A DNA stretch of 64,000 nt, taken from positions 186,001 to 250,000 of the forward strand of contig NZ_JAEKFH010000009.1 of NCBI RefSeq assembly GCF_016650695.1. Reading direction: 5' to 3'. This stretch comes from Pseudomonas sp. TH41. GTDB lineage: Bacteria; Pseudomonadota; Gammaproteobacteria; Pseudomonadales; Pseudomonadaceae. The notes below the pieces were generated by a model, which worked only from the letters and a program-made list of their open reading frames with translations, did not search any database and was not told the origin of the DNA. The position numbers were made by a program, and so were the translations under genes. Positions 17,573 through 25,989 of this stretch are shown in pieces; position 1 is the first letter of the stretch; every line of letters starts with the position of its first letter.

Positions 17573-18676
17573 ATGGCCAACCTGAAAATCAAGAATCTGC
17601 AAAAACACTTCGAAGGCTTTTCCATCATCAAAGGCATCGACCTGGAAGTGAACGACAAGGAATTCGTGGTCTTTGTCGGCCCGTCGGGCTGCGGTAAATC
17701 CACCTTGCTGCGTCTCATCGCCGGCCTTGAAGAAGTCAGCGGCGGCACGATTGAGCTCGATGGCCGTGACATCACTGAGGTCAGCCCCGCCAAGCGAGAC
17801 CTGGCGATGGTGTTCCAGACCTACGCCTTATATCCGCACATGAGCGTGCGCAAAAACATGTCGTTTGCCCTCGACCTGGCGGGCGTAGCGAAAGCTGAAG
17901 TCGAGAAGAAAGTCGGCGAAGCGGCACGCATCCTTGAACTGGGGCCGATGCTGGAACGCAAACCCAAACAACTTTCCGGCGGCCAGCGTCAACGCGTGGC
18001 CATCGGCCGGGCGATTGTGCGTAACCCGAAAATCTTCCTGTTCGACGAACCCTTGTCCAACCTCGACGCCGCCCTGCGGGTGCAGATGCGTCTGGAGCTG
18101 CTGCGCCTGCACAAAGAACTGCAAGCCACGATGATCTACGTGACCCACGACCAGGTTGAAGCCATGACCATGGCCGACAAAGTCGTGGTGCTCAATGGCG
18201 GCAAAATCGAACAGGTCGGTTCGCCCCTGGACCTGTATCACCAACCGGCCAACCTGTTTGTCGCAGGCTTTCTCGGCACGCCGAAAATGGGCTTCCTCAA
18301 GGGCAAAGTCACCCGCGTAGAACATCAAAGCTGCGAGGTGCAACTCGATGCCGGCACCCGCATCACGTTGCCGTTGAGTGGCGCCAACCTGAGTGTCGGC
18401 GGTGCGGTGACGCTGGGCATTCGTCCCGAACATCTGGAGCTGGCACAACCCGGCGACTGCACCTTGCAAGTCACGGCCGATGTCAGCGAACGTCTGGGCA
18501 GCGATACCTTCTGCCATGTGCTGACCTCGTCCGGCGAAGCGCTGACCATGCGCGTGCGCGGTGATCTGGCCAGCCGATATGGCGAAACCTTGAGCCTGCA
18601 CCTGGACGCCGAACACTGCCATTTATTTGATGCCGATGGCGTGGCGCTGACCCGTCCACTGCGCGCCGCGGCCTGA
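17573..18676 (+). CDS. mtlK: Mannitol/sorbitol ABC transporter ATPase
   Basis: 367 residues, MalK/UgpC type. Walker A is GPSGCGKST (residues 36-44), the signature is LSGGQRQRVAIGRA, and Walker B is IFLFDEPLSNLD, followed by the switch histidine in VTHDQ. Residues 240-367 form the OB-fold (TOBE) regulatory domain of this subfamily. A GGAGG precedes the ATG. It energises MtlF/MtlG on the cytosolic face. Confidence 0.94.
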   Translation: MANLKIKNLQKHFEGFSIIKGIDLEVNDKEFVVFVGPSGCGKSTLLRLIAGLEEVSGGTIELDGRDITEVSPAKRDLAMVFQTYALYPHMSVRKNMSFALDLAGVAKAEVEKKVGEAARILELGPMLERKPKQLSGGQRQRVAIGRAIVRNPKIFLFDEPLSNLDAALRVQMRLELLRLHKELQATMIYVTHDQVEAMTMADKVVVLNGGKIEQVGSPLDLYHQPANLFVAGFLGTPKMGFLKGKVTRVEHQSCEVQLDAGTRITLPLSGANLSVGGAVTLGIRPEHLELAQPGDCTLQVTADVSERLGSDTFCHVLTSSGEALTMRVRGDLASRYGETLSLHLDAEHCHLFDADGVALTRPLRAAA

Positions 18677-18691
18677 TGTCGAGAGCATGTG

Positions 18692-20164
18692 ATGAAACTC
18701 AATAAACAGAACCTCAACCGCCTCTCTGCGCAAGTCATCCTGCCCGCCTACGCCCTGAGCGACACCCGCCAAGGCATCGCGCACATCGGCGTCGGCGGCT
18801 TCCACCGCGCCCATCAGGCGTATTACACCGACGCGTTGATGAACTTAGGCGAAGGCCTGGACTGGGCCATTTGCGGGGTTGGCCTGCGTGCGGAGGACCG
18901 CCGTGCCCGGGACGATCTGAAAGAACAGGATTACCTCTACACCCTGTTCGAACTCGGCGATACCGACGACACCGAAGTCCGGGTCATCGGCGCCATTCGG
19001 GACATGCTGCTGGCCGAAGACAGCGCGACAGCGCTGATCGACAAGCTCGCCAGCCCCGAGATCCGCATCGTTTCGTTGACCATCACCGAAGGCGGTTACT
19101 GCATCGACGACAGCAACGGCGAGTTCATGGCGCACCTGCCGCAGATTCAGCATGACCTGGCCAACCCGAACACGCCGAAAACCGTGTTCGGGTTTCTCTG
19201 CGCGGCATTGGCCAAACGCCGTGCGGCCGGCACACCCGCCTTCACCTTGATGTCCTGCGATAACCTGCCGCACAACGGCGCCGTCACCCGCAAAGCCTTG
19301 CTGGCGTTTGCTGCGTTGCGCGATGCCGAACTGCGCGACTGGATCGCCAACCATGTCAGCTTTCCCAACGCCATGGTCGACCGCATCACGCCGATGACCA
19401 GCACTGAACATCGCCTGCAACTGGCCGACAAACATGCGGTCGACGATGCCTGGCCGGTGGTCTGCGAGCCATTTGTGCAGTGGGTGCTGGAAGACAAGTT
19501 CGTCAACGGTCGCCCGGCCTGGGAAAAGGTTGGCGTGCAGTTCACTGACGACGTCACGCCTTATGAAGAGATGAAGATCAAACTGCTCAACGGCAGTCAT
19601 CTGGCCCTGACGTACCTGGGGTTTTTGAAGGGTTACCGCTTCGTTCACGAGACCCTGAACGACCCGCTGTTTGTGCGTTACATGCGCGCCTACATGGACC
19701 TGGACGTGACGCCACAGCTGTCGGCCGTTCCGGGAATCAACCTGACCGATTACAAGAACACGCTGGTGGAGCGTTTCTCCAATCAGGCGATTGCCGATCA
19801 ACTGGAGCGGGTGTGTTCGGACGGTTCATCGAAGTTTCCGAAGTTCACGGTGCCGACCATCAACCGCTTGATTGCCGACGGCAGGGAAACCCGGCGCGCG
19901 GCGTTGGTGGTGGCGGCGTGGGCCTTGTATTTGAAGGGCGTGGATGAGAATGGCGGTACCTACAGCATCCCGGACCCGCGGGCTGCGTTTTGTCAGGCGC
20001 TGGTGGCGGATGATGCGTTGATCACACAGCGGTTGCTGGGGGTCGAGGAGATTTTTGGGATGGCGATTCCGCGTTCGCCCGAATTTGTGGCGGCGTTTGA
20101 GTGGTGTTGCAACAGCTTGCGCGAGGTGGGTGTGACGCGGACGCTGGAGAGGGTGCTGGCTTAA
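18692..20164 (+). CDS. mtlD: Mannitol 2-dehydrogenase
   Basis: 490 residues, close to the 493-residue P. fluorescens enzyme. It is a polyol-specific long-chain dehydrogenase that oxidises D-mannitol to D-fructose with NAD+. Visible are the nucleotide-binding GVGGFHRAHQAYYTDALM (residues 31-48), SLTITEGGYCID, and the active-site lysine and asparagine region EMKIKLLNGSHLAL. The start follows mtlK by 15 bp. GTG 18689 directly precedes the chosen ATG 18692. Fructose made here is phosphorylated by the kinase at 21804. Confidence 0.94.
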   Translation: MKLNKQNLNRLSAQVILPAYALSDTRQGIAHIGVGGFHRAHQAYYTDALMNLGEGLDWAICGVGLRAEDRRARDDLKEQDYLYTLFELGDTDDTEVRVIGAIRDMLLAEDSATALIDKLASPEIRIVSLTITEGGYCIDDSNGEFMAHLPQIQHDLANPNTPKTVFGFLCAALAKRRAAGTPAFTLMSCDNLPHNGAVTRKALLAFAALRDAELRDWIANHVSFPNAMVDRITPMTSTEHRLQLADKHAVDDAWPVVCEPFVQWVLEDKFVNGRPAWEKVGVQFTDDVTPYEEMKIKLLNGSHLALTYLGFLKGYRFVHETLNDPLFVRYMRAYMDLDVTPQLSAVPGINLTDYKNTLVERFSNQAIADQLERVCSDGSSKFPKFTVPTINRLIADGRETRRAALVVAAWALYLKGVDENGGTYSIPDPRAAFCQALVADDALITQRLLGVEEIFGMAIPRSPEFVAAFEWCCNSLREVGVTRTLERVLA

Positions 20165-20190
20165 GCACGGCGGTGAGCGTGATGCCGTCT

Positions 20191-20252
20191 TCGCGAGCAA
20201 GCCCGCTCCCACATTAGATCGCGGTCAAATGTGGGAGCGAGCTTGCTCGCGA
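20191..20252. repeat. REP pair between mtlD and the xylulokinase gene
   Basis: A short-spaced pair: TCGCGAGCAAGCCCGCTCCC and the inverted GGGAGCGAGCTTGCTCGCGA, about 20 bp apart. Confidence 0.88.
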
Positions 20253-20293
20253 TTGGGCTCACTGATATCGACCTGACACACCAAGGATCTTCC

Positions 20294-21790
20294 ATGGCAA
20301 ACCAACAACTTTTCCTCGGCATCGACTGCGGCACCCAAGGCACCAAAGCCATCATCCTCGACGCGCACAGCGGTCAGGTCCTCGGCCTGGGCGCCGTCGC
20401 GCACACGCTTATCAGCGGCGCCAATGGCTGCCGCGAGCAAGACCCTCACCAGTGGCTGGAAGCATTCGCTCTGGCCACCCGCCGCGCCCTGCTCGCCGCC
20501 AACGTCGACGGCCAGCAGATCCTTGGCATCGGCGTCTCCGGCCAGCAACACGGCCTGGTGCTGCTTGACGACCAAGGCCAGGTCCTGCGCCCTGCCAAGC
20601 TCTGGTGCGACACCGAATCCACCCCGGAAAACGACCGGCTGCTCGCCCATCTGGGCGGTGAAAAAGGCTCACTTGAACGTCTCGGCGTGGTCATCGCACC
20701 GGGCTACACGGTGTCCAAACTACTCTGGACCAAAGAACAGCATCCCGAGGTGTTTTCCCGGATCGCCCGCATCCTGTTGCCCCATGATTACCTCAACTAT
20801 TGGCTCACCGGCCGCAGTTGCAGCGAATATGGCGATGCCTCCGGCACGGGTTATTTCAACGTACGTACTCGCCAGTGGGATTTGCAATTGCTGCGCGACA
20901 TCGATCCCACCGGCCGCCTGCAAGCCGCGTTACCGGAGCTGGTCGATGCCCATCAAGCCGTCGGCGCGATGCTTCCAAGTATCGCGGAGCATCTTGGCAT
21001 CAACCCAAACGCGCTGGTCTCCAGCGGCGGGGGCGACAACATGATGGGCGCTATCGGCACCGGCAACATAACGCCCGGCGCGATCACCATGAGTCTCGGC
21101 TCCTCGGGCACGGTTTACGCCTATGCCGATCAACCGAAGGTCAGCCCGGACGCCGCGGTCGCCACGTTCTGTTCCTCCAGCGGTGGCTGGTTGCCGTTGA
21201 TCTGCACCATGAACCTGACCAATGCCACCGGGGTGATTCGCGAGTTGTTCAAGCTGGATATCGAGCCCTTCAACGACCTTGTCGCGCAAGCGCCGATCGG
21301 TGCCGAAGGCGTGTGCATGCTGCCGTTTTTTAACGGTGAACGCGTCCCCGCCCTGCCCCACGCCACTGGCAGCCTGCTGGGGTTGACGATGACCAACCTG
21401 ACTCGGGCCAACCTGTGCCGCGCCGTGGTGGAAGGCACGACCTTCGGTTTGCGGTATGGTCTGGACCTGCTGCGCCGCAATGGCCTACAAAGCGTGCGCA
21501 TCTGCCTGATCGGCGGCGGCTCGAAAAGTCCGGCGTGGCGGCAGATCGTCGCGGACATCATGAACACCCCCGTGATCTGCACTGAACAAAGCGAAGCCGC
21601 GGCCCTCGGCGCAGCGATTCAGGCGGCATGGTGCAAGTCTTGGGCAAACGGGCACGAGGACAGTCTGGCGGAGCTTTGCGAGCGCTGCGTAAAGCTCGAT
21701 CTGGCCAGCGAAACCCTGCCTATCGCAGAAAATGTGGCCGCCTGTCAGCAGGCCTATGAACGCTATCAACAACGGGTCGCAACCCTTTAA
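20294..21790 (+). CDS. xylB: Xylulokinase (mtlY of the mannitol operon)
   Basis: 498 residues, FGGY carbohydrate kinase. N-terminal LGIDCGTQGTKAI is the phosphate-1 motif; GVSGQQHGLVLLD and the FGGY-type C-terminal IGGGSKSPAWRQIVADIMN are present. It phosphorylates D-xylulose, the product of arabitol oxidation by MtlD, consistent with the polyol operon of P. fluorescens (mtlY). ATG 20294 has AAGGA upstream; the frame is open from 20231. The mtlZ start follows after 13 bp. Confidence 0.92.
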   Translation: MANQQLFLGIDCGTQGTKAIILDAHSGQVLGLGAVAHTLISGANGCREQDPHQWLEAFALATRRALLAANVDGQQILGIGVSGQQHGLVLLDDQGQVLRPAKLWCDTESTPENDRLLAHLGGEKGSLERLGVVIAPGYTVSKLLWTKEQHPEVFSRIARILLPHDYLNYWLTGRSCSEYGDASGTGYFNVRTRQWDLQLLRDIDPTGRLQAALPELVDAHQAVGAMLPSIAEHLGINPNALVSSGGGDNMMGAIGTGNITPGAITMSLGSSGTVYAYADQPKVSPDAAVATFCSSSGGWLPLICTMNLTNATGVIRELFKLDIEPFNDLVAQAPIGAEGVCMLPFFNGERVPALPHATGSLLGLTMTNLTRANLCRAVVEGTTFGLRYGLDLLRRNGLQSVRICLIGGGSKSPAWRQIVADIMNTPVICTEQSEAAALGAAIQAAWCKSWANGHEDSLAELCERCVKLDLASETLPIAENVAACQQAYERYQQRVATL

Positions 21791-21803
21791 AGAGCGAGCA
21801 ATT

Positions 21804-22751
21804 ATGTATCTGGTGTGTGGCGAAGCGCTGTTCGATTTTTTCAGTGAAAACGATGCCAGCGGCCTGGCTTCAAAAGTCAATTTCAAGGCCATTGCCGGCG
21901 GTTCGCCGTTCAACGTGGCGGTGGGCTTGCGGCGATTGGGCGTGGATTCGGCATTGTTTGCCGGGTTGTCCACCGACTACCTGGGCCGGCGTTTGCTGCA
22001 AGTGCTGCAGGACGAAGGTGTGCGTGCTGACCACCTGGTGGATTTCGCCGCGCCCACCACCCTGGCGATGGTCGCGGTCGGCGCCAATGGTTCACCGCAT
22101 TACAGCTTCCGGGGTGAAGGTTGCGCAGATCGGCAGCTGCAAACCGAGCATCTGCCGGCGCTGGGGCCCGAGGTGCGCGGCTTGCATATCGGCTCGTTTT
22201 CGCTGGTGGTGCAACCGATTGCCGACACCTTGCTGGCGTTGGTGCGCCGGGAAAGCGGCAAGCGTTTGATCAGCCTTGACCCGAACGTGCGCCTCAATCC
22301 TGAACCGAATATCGAACTGTGGCGTTCGCGGATTGCGACGTTGATTGAGCTGGCCCATCTGATCAAAGTCAGCGATGAGGATTTGAGCCTGTTGTATCCC
22401 GGACAGGCGCCGCAGCAGGTCATCGAAGGCTGGCTGCAGCATCGCTGTCAGCTGGTGTTTTTGACCCGTGGTGGCGAGGGGGCGACGGTGTTCAGCAAAG
22501 GCCACGGTTCGTGGTCGGTGCCGGCCAGCCCGGTGAAGATTGCCGACACGGTGGGCGCTGGCGATACCTTCCAGGCGGCGTTGATCACCTGGCTGACCGA
22601 GCAACAGCTCGATTCGGTGGAGGGTGTGCAATCGCTCGGCCGCGAGCAGATCGACGGGATGCTGAAGTTCGCGGTGCAAGCGGCAGCGTTGACGTGCAGC
22701 AAGACGGGGCCGGATTTGCCGTATCGCCACCAGTTGGATGCCAAAAACTAA
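21804..22751 (+). CDS. mtlZ: Fructokinase, PfkB family
   Basis: 315 residues, ribokinase/PfkB fold. Motif 1 is AGGSPFNVAVGLRRLGV (residues 32-48) and motif 2 is DTVGAGDTFQAALITWL near residue 250, with the catalytic aspartate in GAGD. It converts fructose from MtlD into fructose phosphate. Last gene of the mannitol operon; RBS AGAGCGAGC is weak. About 190 bp without a gene follow. Confidence 0.92.
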   Translation: MYLVCGEALFDFFSENDASGLASKVNFKAIAGGSPFNVAVGLRRLGVDSALFAGLSTDYLGRRLLQVLQDEGVRADHLVDFAAPTTLAMVAVGANGSPHYSFRGEGCADRQLQTEHLPALGPEVRGLHIGSFSLVVQPIADTLLALVRRESGKRLISLDPNVRLNPEPNIELWRSRIATLIELAHLIKVSDEDLSLLYPGQAPQQVIEGWLQHRCQLVFLTRGGEGATVFSKGHGSWSVPASPVKIADTVGAGDTFQAALITWLTEQQLDSVEGVQSLGREQIDGMLKFAVQAAALTCSKTGPDLPYRHQLDAKN

Positions 22752-22938
22752 CCAGTGACATCAATGGCCGATACGGCTGGCCAGGCGACAGGTGGCGTTC
22801 AGCCGGGTTAACCATCACTTAACGTTGCGGTCCAAAACTTTACTGGACCGCACGCCCTCAGACTCCTCTGACGCCCAGTGCGGCAGGTTCGACGTCCACG
22901 ACGTCGGGCTGACTTTCCGTCCGCACCGGAGATCGATT

Positions 22939-23205
22939 ATGAACACCCGCACATTAGTGGTTACTGCCGCCTTCGCCTGCATTGGTTTTACCGGTCTTGC
23001 CCAAGCCGCCGACACCACCTCCTCTCAAGCCGTGCCCTATCACTACGGTATGCCGCTGCATGTGGCCAAGGTTGTCTCACTGACCGAGCCCACGACCCTG
23101 GACTGCAAAGTGGTGAAGGCTGACATGAAGTACATCGATACCTCGGGCAAGCCTTCAGAAATCACCTACAAAAAACTCTCCGATGCCTGCAGTCTTCAAA
23201 ACTGA
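22939..23205 (+). CDS. DUF2790 small exported protein
   Basis: 88 residues: a signal peptide to about residue 22 (GLAQA-ADTT), then a DUF2790 domain with YHYGMPLHVAKVVSLTEP, DCKVVKADMKYIDTSG and KLSDACSLQN. Two cysteines remain in the mature protein. The family is confined largely to Pseudomonas and often responds to metals or stress, but its function is not known. ATG 22939 follows GGAGATCG. Confidence 0.85.
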   Translation: MNTRTLVVTAAFACIGFTGLAQAADTTSSQAVPYHYGMPLHVAKVVSLTEPTTLDCKVVKADMKYIDTSGKPSEITYKKLSDACSLQN

Positions 23206-23241
23206 CTGAAACACACCTGGCGGTATTCCTCAGAGGGATCT

Positions 23242-23265
23242 GGCGCTATGCTCTAGCGCCTTCCC
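23242..23265 (+). terminator. Stem-loop after the DUF2790 gene
   Basis: GGCGCTA and TAGCGCC form a perfect 7-bp stem with a 5-base loop, followed by TTCCC. The T-run is weak, so efficiency is doubtful. It ends 22 bp before the next gene. Confidence 0.5.
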
Positions 23266-23286
23266 TCACTGCCGCAAGGATTAGCC

Positions 23287-23682
23287 ATGCAGTTATCGTT
23301 TCGTACGTTGTCGACGTTTACCGCCGCGCTTTGTTTGCTGCTGGCCCTGGTCTGGGGTTTGATGCCCGACTGGTTGTTGGCGATCGGCAGCATTGAGTAT
23401 TCGACAGCGACCGGTCTGGTCGCCCGGCGCAGTGCCGTACTGTTCGCAGCGTTGGCCTTGATGTTATATGGGGTTCGAAACGAGGCGCCTTCTGTCATCC
23501 GCAACGCGCTGAGTAATGGTTTCATTGTTGGTAGCTGGGGACTGGCAGTACTGGGCTTCGGCGAATGGCTCAATGGCCATGCCGGGCCGGGCATACTATT
23601 GTCGGTGGTGGTCGAACTGGCGCTGGGTCTGGCTTTTCTCCAGACCAAGCGCGTGTCGGTAGATCTCGAAACCGTGAACTAG
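23287..23682 (+). CDS. Small four-helix membrane protein, function unknown
   Basis: 131 residues with four hydrophobic segments (about 9-30, 49-63, 75-93, 98-118) and short loops. No catalytic motif. It resembles small DoxX-like or DUF4345-like membrane proteins in layout, but I cannot name a family with confidence. The gene starts after AAGGATTAGCC. Its stop codon overlaps the stop of the convergent DUF1652 gene by 4 bp. Confidence 0.7.
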   Translation: MQLSFRTLSTFTAALCLLLALVWGLMPDWLLAIGSIEYSTATGLVARRSAVLFAALALMLYGVRNEAPSVIRNALSNGFIVGSWGLAVLGFGEWLNGHAGPGILLSVVVELALGLAFLQTKRVSVDLETVN

Positions 23683-23951
23683 CGCGCAGCAGCCCTGTCC
23701 AGGTGCAAAAGCTGAAAGCTCGCTCGATGTTGCATGTCGGAACGCAGCCCGGCGATCAGTTCGTGAATTTCCCGACAACTGTTAAGCCGCTGGGCATTGA
23801 TGCCGGTCACCATCAGGTCAAGGTGATCGGTTTCACCGTTTGCATACACTTTTACAGTCATCGACAGGTCTGGAGACAGCGTGCATAAACAGCGTTTTGG
23901 CAGAAAACTGCTTTCGATGATATTGCGAAGTTCCAAGGCAGATAAAAACAT
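23679..23951 (-). CDS. DUF1652 family protein
   Basis: 90 residues. The start MFLSALELRNIIESSFLPKRC is typical of the Pseudomonas DUF1652 family; it continues with CTVSPDLSMTVKVY-like sequence and ends with a short helix. ATG 23951 has a good AAGGAGA 7 bases upstream; the frame is open to 23996. Function unknown; no membrane segment. It is transcribed away from ecotin and towards the membrane-protein gene. Confidence 0.8.
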   Translation of the reverse strand: MFLSALELRNIIESSFLPKRCLCTLSPDLSMTVKVYANGETDHLDLMVTGINAQRLNSCREIHELIAGLRSDMQHRASFQLLHLDRAAAR

Positions 23952-24075
23952 TGCGACCCTCTCCTTATTTTGAGATTGCCAATCAACGATCAACACTGAC
24001 TCTGAAAACGTCGGTCAGCTTAAAGACCAGCTACAGCATAAAACATGCCTCGAATTTCGCCGTGCAGCTCATCGG

Positions 24076-24157
24076 TAAATCAACGATTTAGCGAAACTTC
24101 CAGCGAACGGCCTCATGCAATTTGCAAGAAAGATCGAGGAATACGCTGCAATTTGCA
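24076..24157. promoter_or_regulatory. Operator-like repeats upstream of ecotin
   Basis: A perfect palindrome TAAATC-AAC-GATTTA lies at 24076-24090. Two identical boxes TGCAATTTGCA lie at 24116-24126 and 24147-24157, 31 bp apart (about three helical turns). They sit in the 282-bp gap between the divergent DUF1652 and ecotin genes. The binder is unknown. Confidence 0.4.
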
Positions 24158-24233
24158 TTAGCGGCGGACGGCAGCAAGAATGCGGCGATACTTTTCAGTA
24201 TCCGCTGACACTACACACAAGCAAGGAGGCGTC

Positions 24234-24716
24234 ATGGGTTCTTTGACCTATATCACTACCGTTGGGCTGATTGTTGCCGGGCTGTCGACCTTCGCTCATG
24301 CAGCGAAACTCGAAACAATAGCGCCATACCCCAAACCGGAAAGCGGTTTTACCCGCCAGGTGATTCACCTCACCCCGCAAACACAGGAAGACAGCTACCA
24401 GGTCGAAATCCTCGCAGGCAAGACACTGAACGTTGACTGCAACCATCAACGCCTCGGCGGGATTCTTGAGGAGAAGAACCTTGAGGGTTGGGGCTACCCC
24501 TTCTATCGACTGGAAAAGGTTATCGGTCCGATGAGCACGCTGATGGCCTGCCCCGATGACAAGAGCAAAAAGGACTTTGTGCCGGTCGTCGGTGACGGCT
24601 TCATGCTGCGTTACAACAGCAAACTGCCGATCGTGCTCTACGTGCCCAAGGACGTGGAAGTGCGCTACCGGATCTGGTCGGCGTCGAGCAAGGTCGAGAG
24701 CGCCGTCCAGGAATAA
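24234..24716 (+). CDS. eco: Ecotin, periplasmic serine-protease inhibitor
   Basis: 160 residues: signal peptide to about residue 21 (FAHA-AKLE), then the ecotin fold. Landmarks are APYPKPESGFTRQVIHLTP, the disulfide cysteines in NVDCNHQ and MACPDD, the reactive loop STLMACPDD, and the C-terminal dimerisation strand PIVLYVPKDVEVRYRIW. In E. coli ecotin the P1 residue is Met84 (STMMAC); here the aligned residue is leucine, which still suits chymotrypsin- and elastase-like targets. It protects the periplasm from host or predator proteases. ATG 24234 has AAGGAGG upstream. Convergent with the threonine dehydratase gene, 13 bp apart. Confidence 0.93.
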   Translation: MGSLTYITTVGLIVAGLSTFAHAAKLETIAPYPKPESGFTRQVIHLTPQTQEDSYQVEILAGKTLNVDCNHQRLGGILEEKNLEGWGYPFYRLEKVIGPMSTLMACPDDKSKKDFVPVVGDGFMLRYNSKLPIVLYVPKDVEVRYRIWSASSKVESAVQE

Positions 24717-24729
24717 CCGATCCATCTCC

Positions 24730-25743
24730 TCACACCGTGGCGCCGCTCAACGCGGCGCGCTCGGCCACATGCCGCAAACTGTCGAAGTTGATATTGGCAC
24801 CCGAGTCGATGGCCACCAGGGTCTGACCGCTGGCTCCGGTTTGCGCCACGTACTTCTTGATTCCGGCCACGGCCAGCGCGCCGGAGGGTTCGGTGATCGA
24901 ACGGGTGTCGTCGTAGATGTTCTTGATCGCGGCGCAGAGCTCGTCGTTGCTGACCATCAGCACTTCATCAACACAAAACCGACAGACCTCGAAACCGTAG
25001 GCGCCGATTTGCGCAACGGCCACGCCATCGGCGAAGGTTCCTACGTCGGGCAAGACAACTCGCTCACCCGCCTGTAAGGCGGCGGCCAAACACGCAGAGT
25101 GCTCCGACTCGACGCCGATGATCCGGACTTCGGGGCGCAGGTACTTAACGTACGCGGCAATACCGGCAATCAAACCACCACCGCCCACCGGAACGAAGAT
25201 CGCGTCCAGCGGCCCTTGGTGCTGACGGAGGATCTCCATGGCCACCGTGCCCTGCCCCGCGATCACGTCCGGGTCGTCGAATGGCGAGACGAAGGTGCGT
25301 CCGGTTTGCCGTGCCAGGTTCAAGGCATGCTCCAGCGCAAACGGAAAACTCTCGCCGTGCAACACGGCATTGGCACCGTGACTGCGAACGCCCAGCACCT
25401 TCAGCTCCGGTGTCGTGCAAGGCATGACGATGGTTGCGGCAATCCCCAGTTCCCGTGCCGACAGGGCAACGCCTTGAGCGTGATTCCCGGCGGAAGCGGT
25501 AATCACGCCACGTGCCTTTTGCTCATCGCTCAGCTGCACCAGCTTGTTGTAGGCGCCGCGAATCTTGAAGGAAAAGGTCGGTTGCAAATCCTCGCGCTTG
25601 AGCAGGATCTGGTTACCCAAAGCCTCAGACAACGCCGGTGCAGCCTGCAATGGCGTACGCACCGCCAGTTTGTACACGGGCGCGGCCAAGATTTTTTTAA
25701 CGTAATGCTCTAGCAAGGCTTGCTGATCGGGCGTGCAATTCAT
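24730..25743 (-). CDS. Threonine dehydratase (threonine ammonia-lyase), short form
   Basis: 337 residues, fold-type II PLP enzyme. The PLP lysine is in TFSFKIRGAYN, the phosphate-binding glycine loop in VPVGGGGLIAGIAAY, and GVITASAGNHAQGVAL is the substrate loop. It deaminates threonine to 2-oxobutyrate, the first step of isoleucine synthesis. The C-terminal ACT domains of E. coli IlvA (514 residues) are absent, so feedback inhibition of that type is not expected. The end (NINFDSLRHVAERA) matches the domain junction of long IlvA. I choose ATG 25743 over 25749 because AGGAG then stands 6 bases upstream. A REP pair and an attenuator-like leader precede it. Confidence 0.88.
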   Translation of the reverse strand: MNCTPDQQALLEHYVKKILAAPVYKLAVRTPLQAAPALSEALGNQILLKREDLQPTFSFKIRGAYNKLVQLSDEQKARGVITASAGNHAQGVALSARELGIAATIVMPCTTPELKVLGVRSHGANAVLHGESFPFALEHALNLARQTGRTFVSPFDDPDVIAGQGTVAMEILRQHQGPLDAIFVPVGGGGLIAGIAAYVKYLRPEVRIIGVESEHSACLAAALQAGERVVLPDVGTFADGVAVAQIGAYGFEVCRFCVDEVLMVSNDELCAAIKNIYDDTRSITEPSGALAVAGIKKYVAQTGASGQTLVAIDSGANINFDSLRHVAERAALSGATV

Positions 25744-25779
25744 CGTCATCTCCTGAAAGTCCGGTTTCACACGGTCGGT

Positions 25780-25850
25780 GTAGGAGCTGCCGCAGGCTGC
25801 GATCTTTTGATTTTGAAAAACAAAAGATCGCAGCCTGCGGCAGCTCCTAC
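25780..25850. repeat. REP pair in the leader of the threonine dehydratase gene
   Basis: GTAGGAGCTGCCGCAGGCTG and its inverted copy with a short spacer; the whole can fold into one long hairpin. It lies between the attenuator terminator and the gene, so it is inside the transcribed leader. Confidence 0.9.
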
Positions 25851-25875
25851 GCAGAAAACCCAAGAGACAGAAAGT

Positions 25876-25900
25876 AAAAACCCGCCTCTAGGGCGGGTTG
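25876..25900 (-). terminator. Rho-independent terminator of the attenuator
   Basis: On the minus strand AACCCGCC (25899-25892) pairs with GGCGGGTT (25886-25879) around a 5-base loop CTAGA, followed by TTT. The 5' arm can alternatively pair with GGCGGG at 25927-25922 in the leader peptide gene, giving an antiterminator. Confidence 0.8.
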
Positions 25901-25917
25901 GGTGCTGCAGTCGTGAG

Positions 25918-25983
25918 CTAGCCCGCCAAATAAGGAATGGCGGTAATAATGCTTGGCTGGCAGCGCAATACGGTGGAAGTCAT
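25918..25983 (-). CDS. Leader peptide of the threonine dehydratase attenuator (21 residues)
   Basis: ATG 25983 to TAG 25920-25918 encodes 21 residues that begin MTSTVLRCQ and contain IITAIPYL. Isoleucine, threonine, valine and leucine codons make up about half of the peptide, and two Ile codons and a Thr codon are consecutive. CCGCC (25943-25939) can pair with GGCGG (25927-25923), the latter with the terminator 5' arm, and that with the terminator 3' arm: the three alternating hairpins of ribosome-mediated attenuation. A stalled ribosome on ATT-ATT-ACC would cover segment 1 and favour antitermination. There is no Shine-Dalgarno, but the predicted start of transcription falls on the A of ATG, so translation may be leaderless. 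Confidence 0.7.
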   Translation of the reverse strand: MTSTVLRCQPSIITAIPYLAG

Positions 25984-25989
25984 GGCTGA

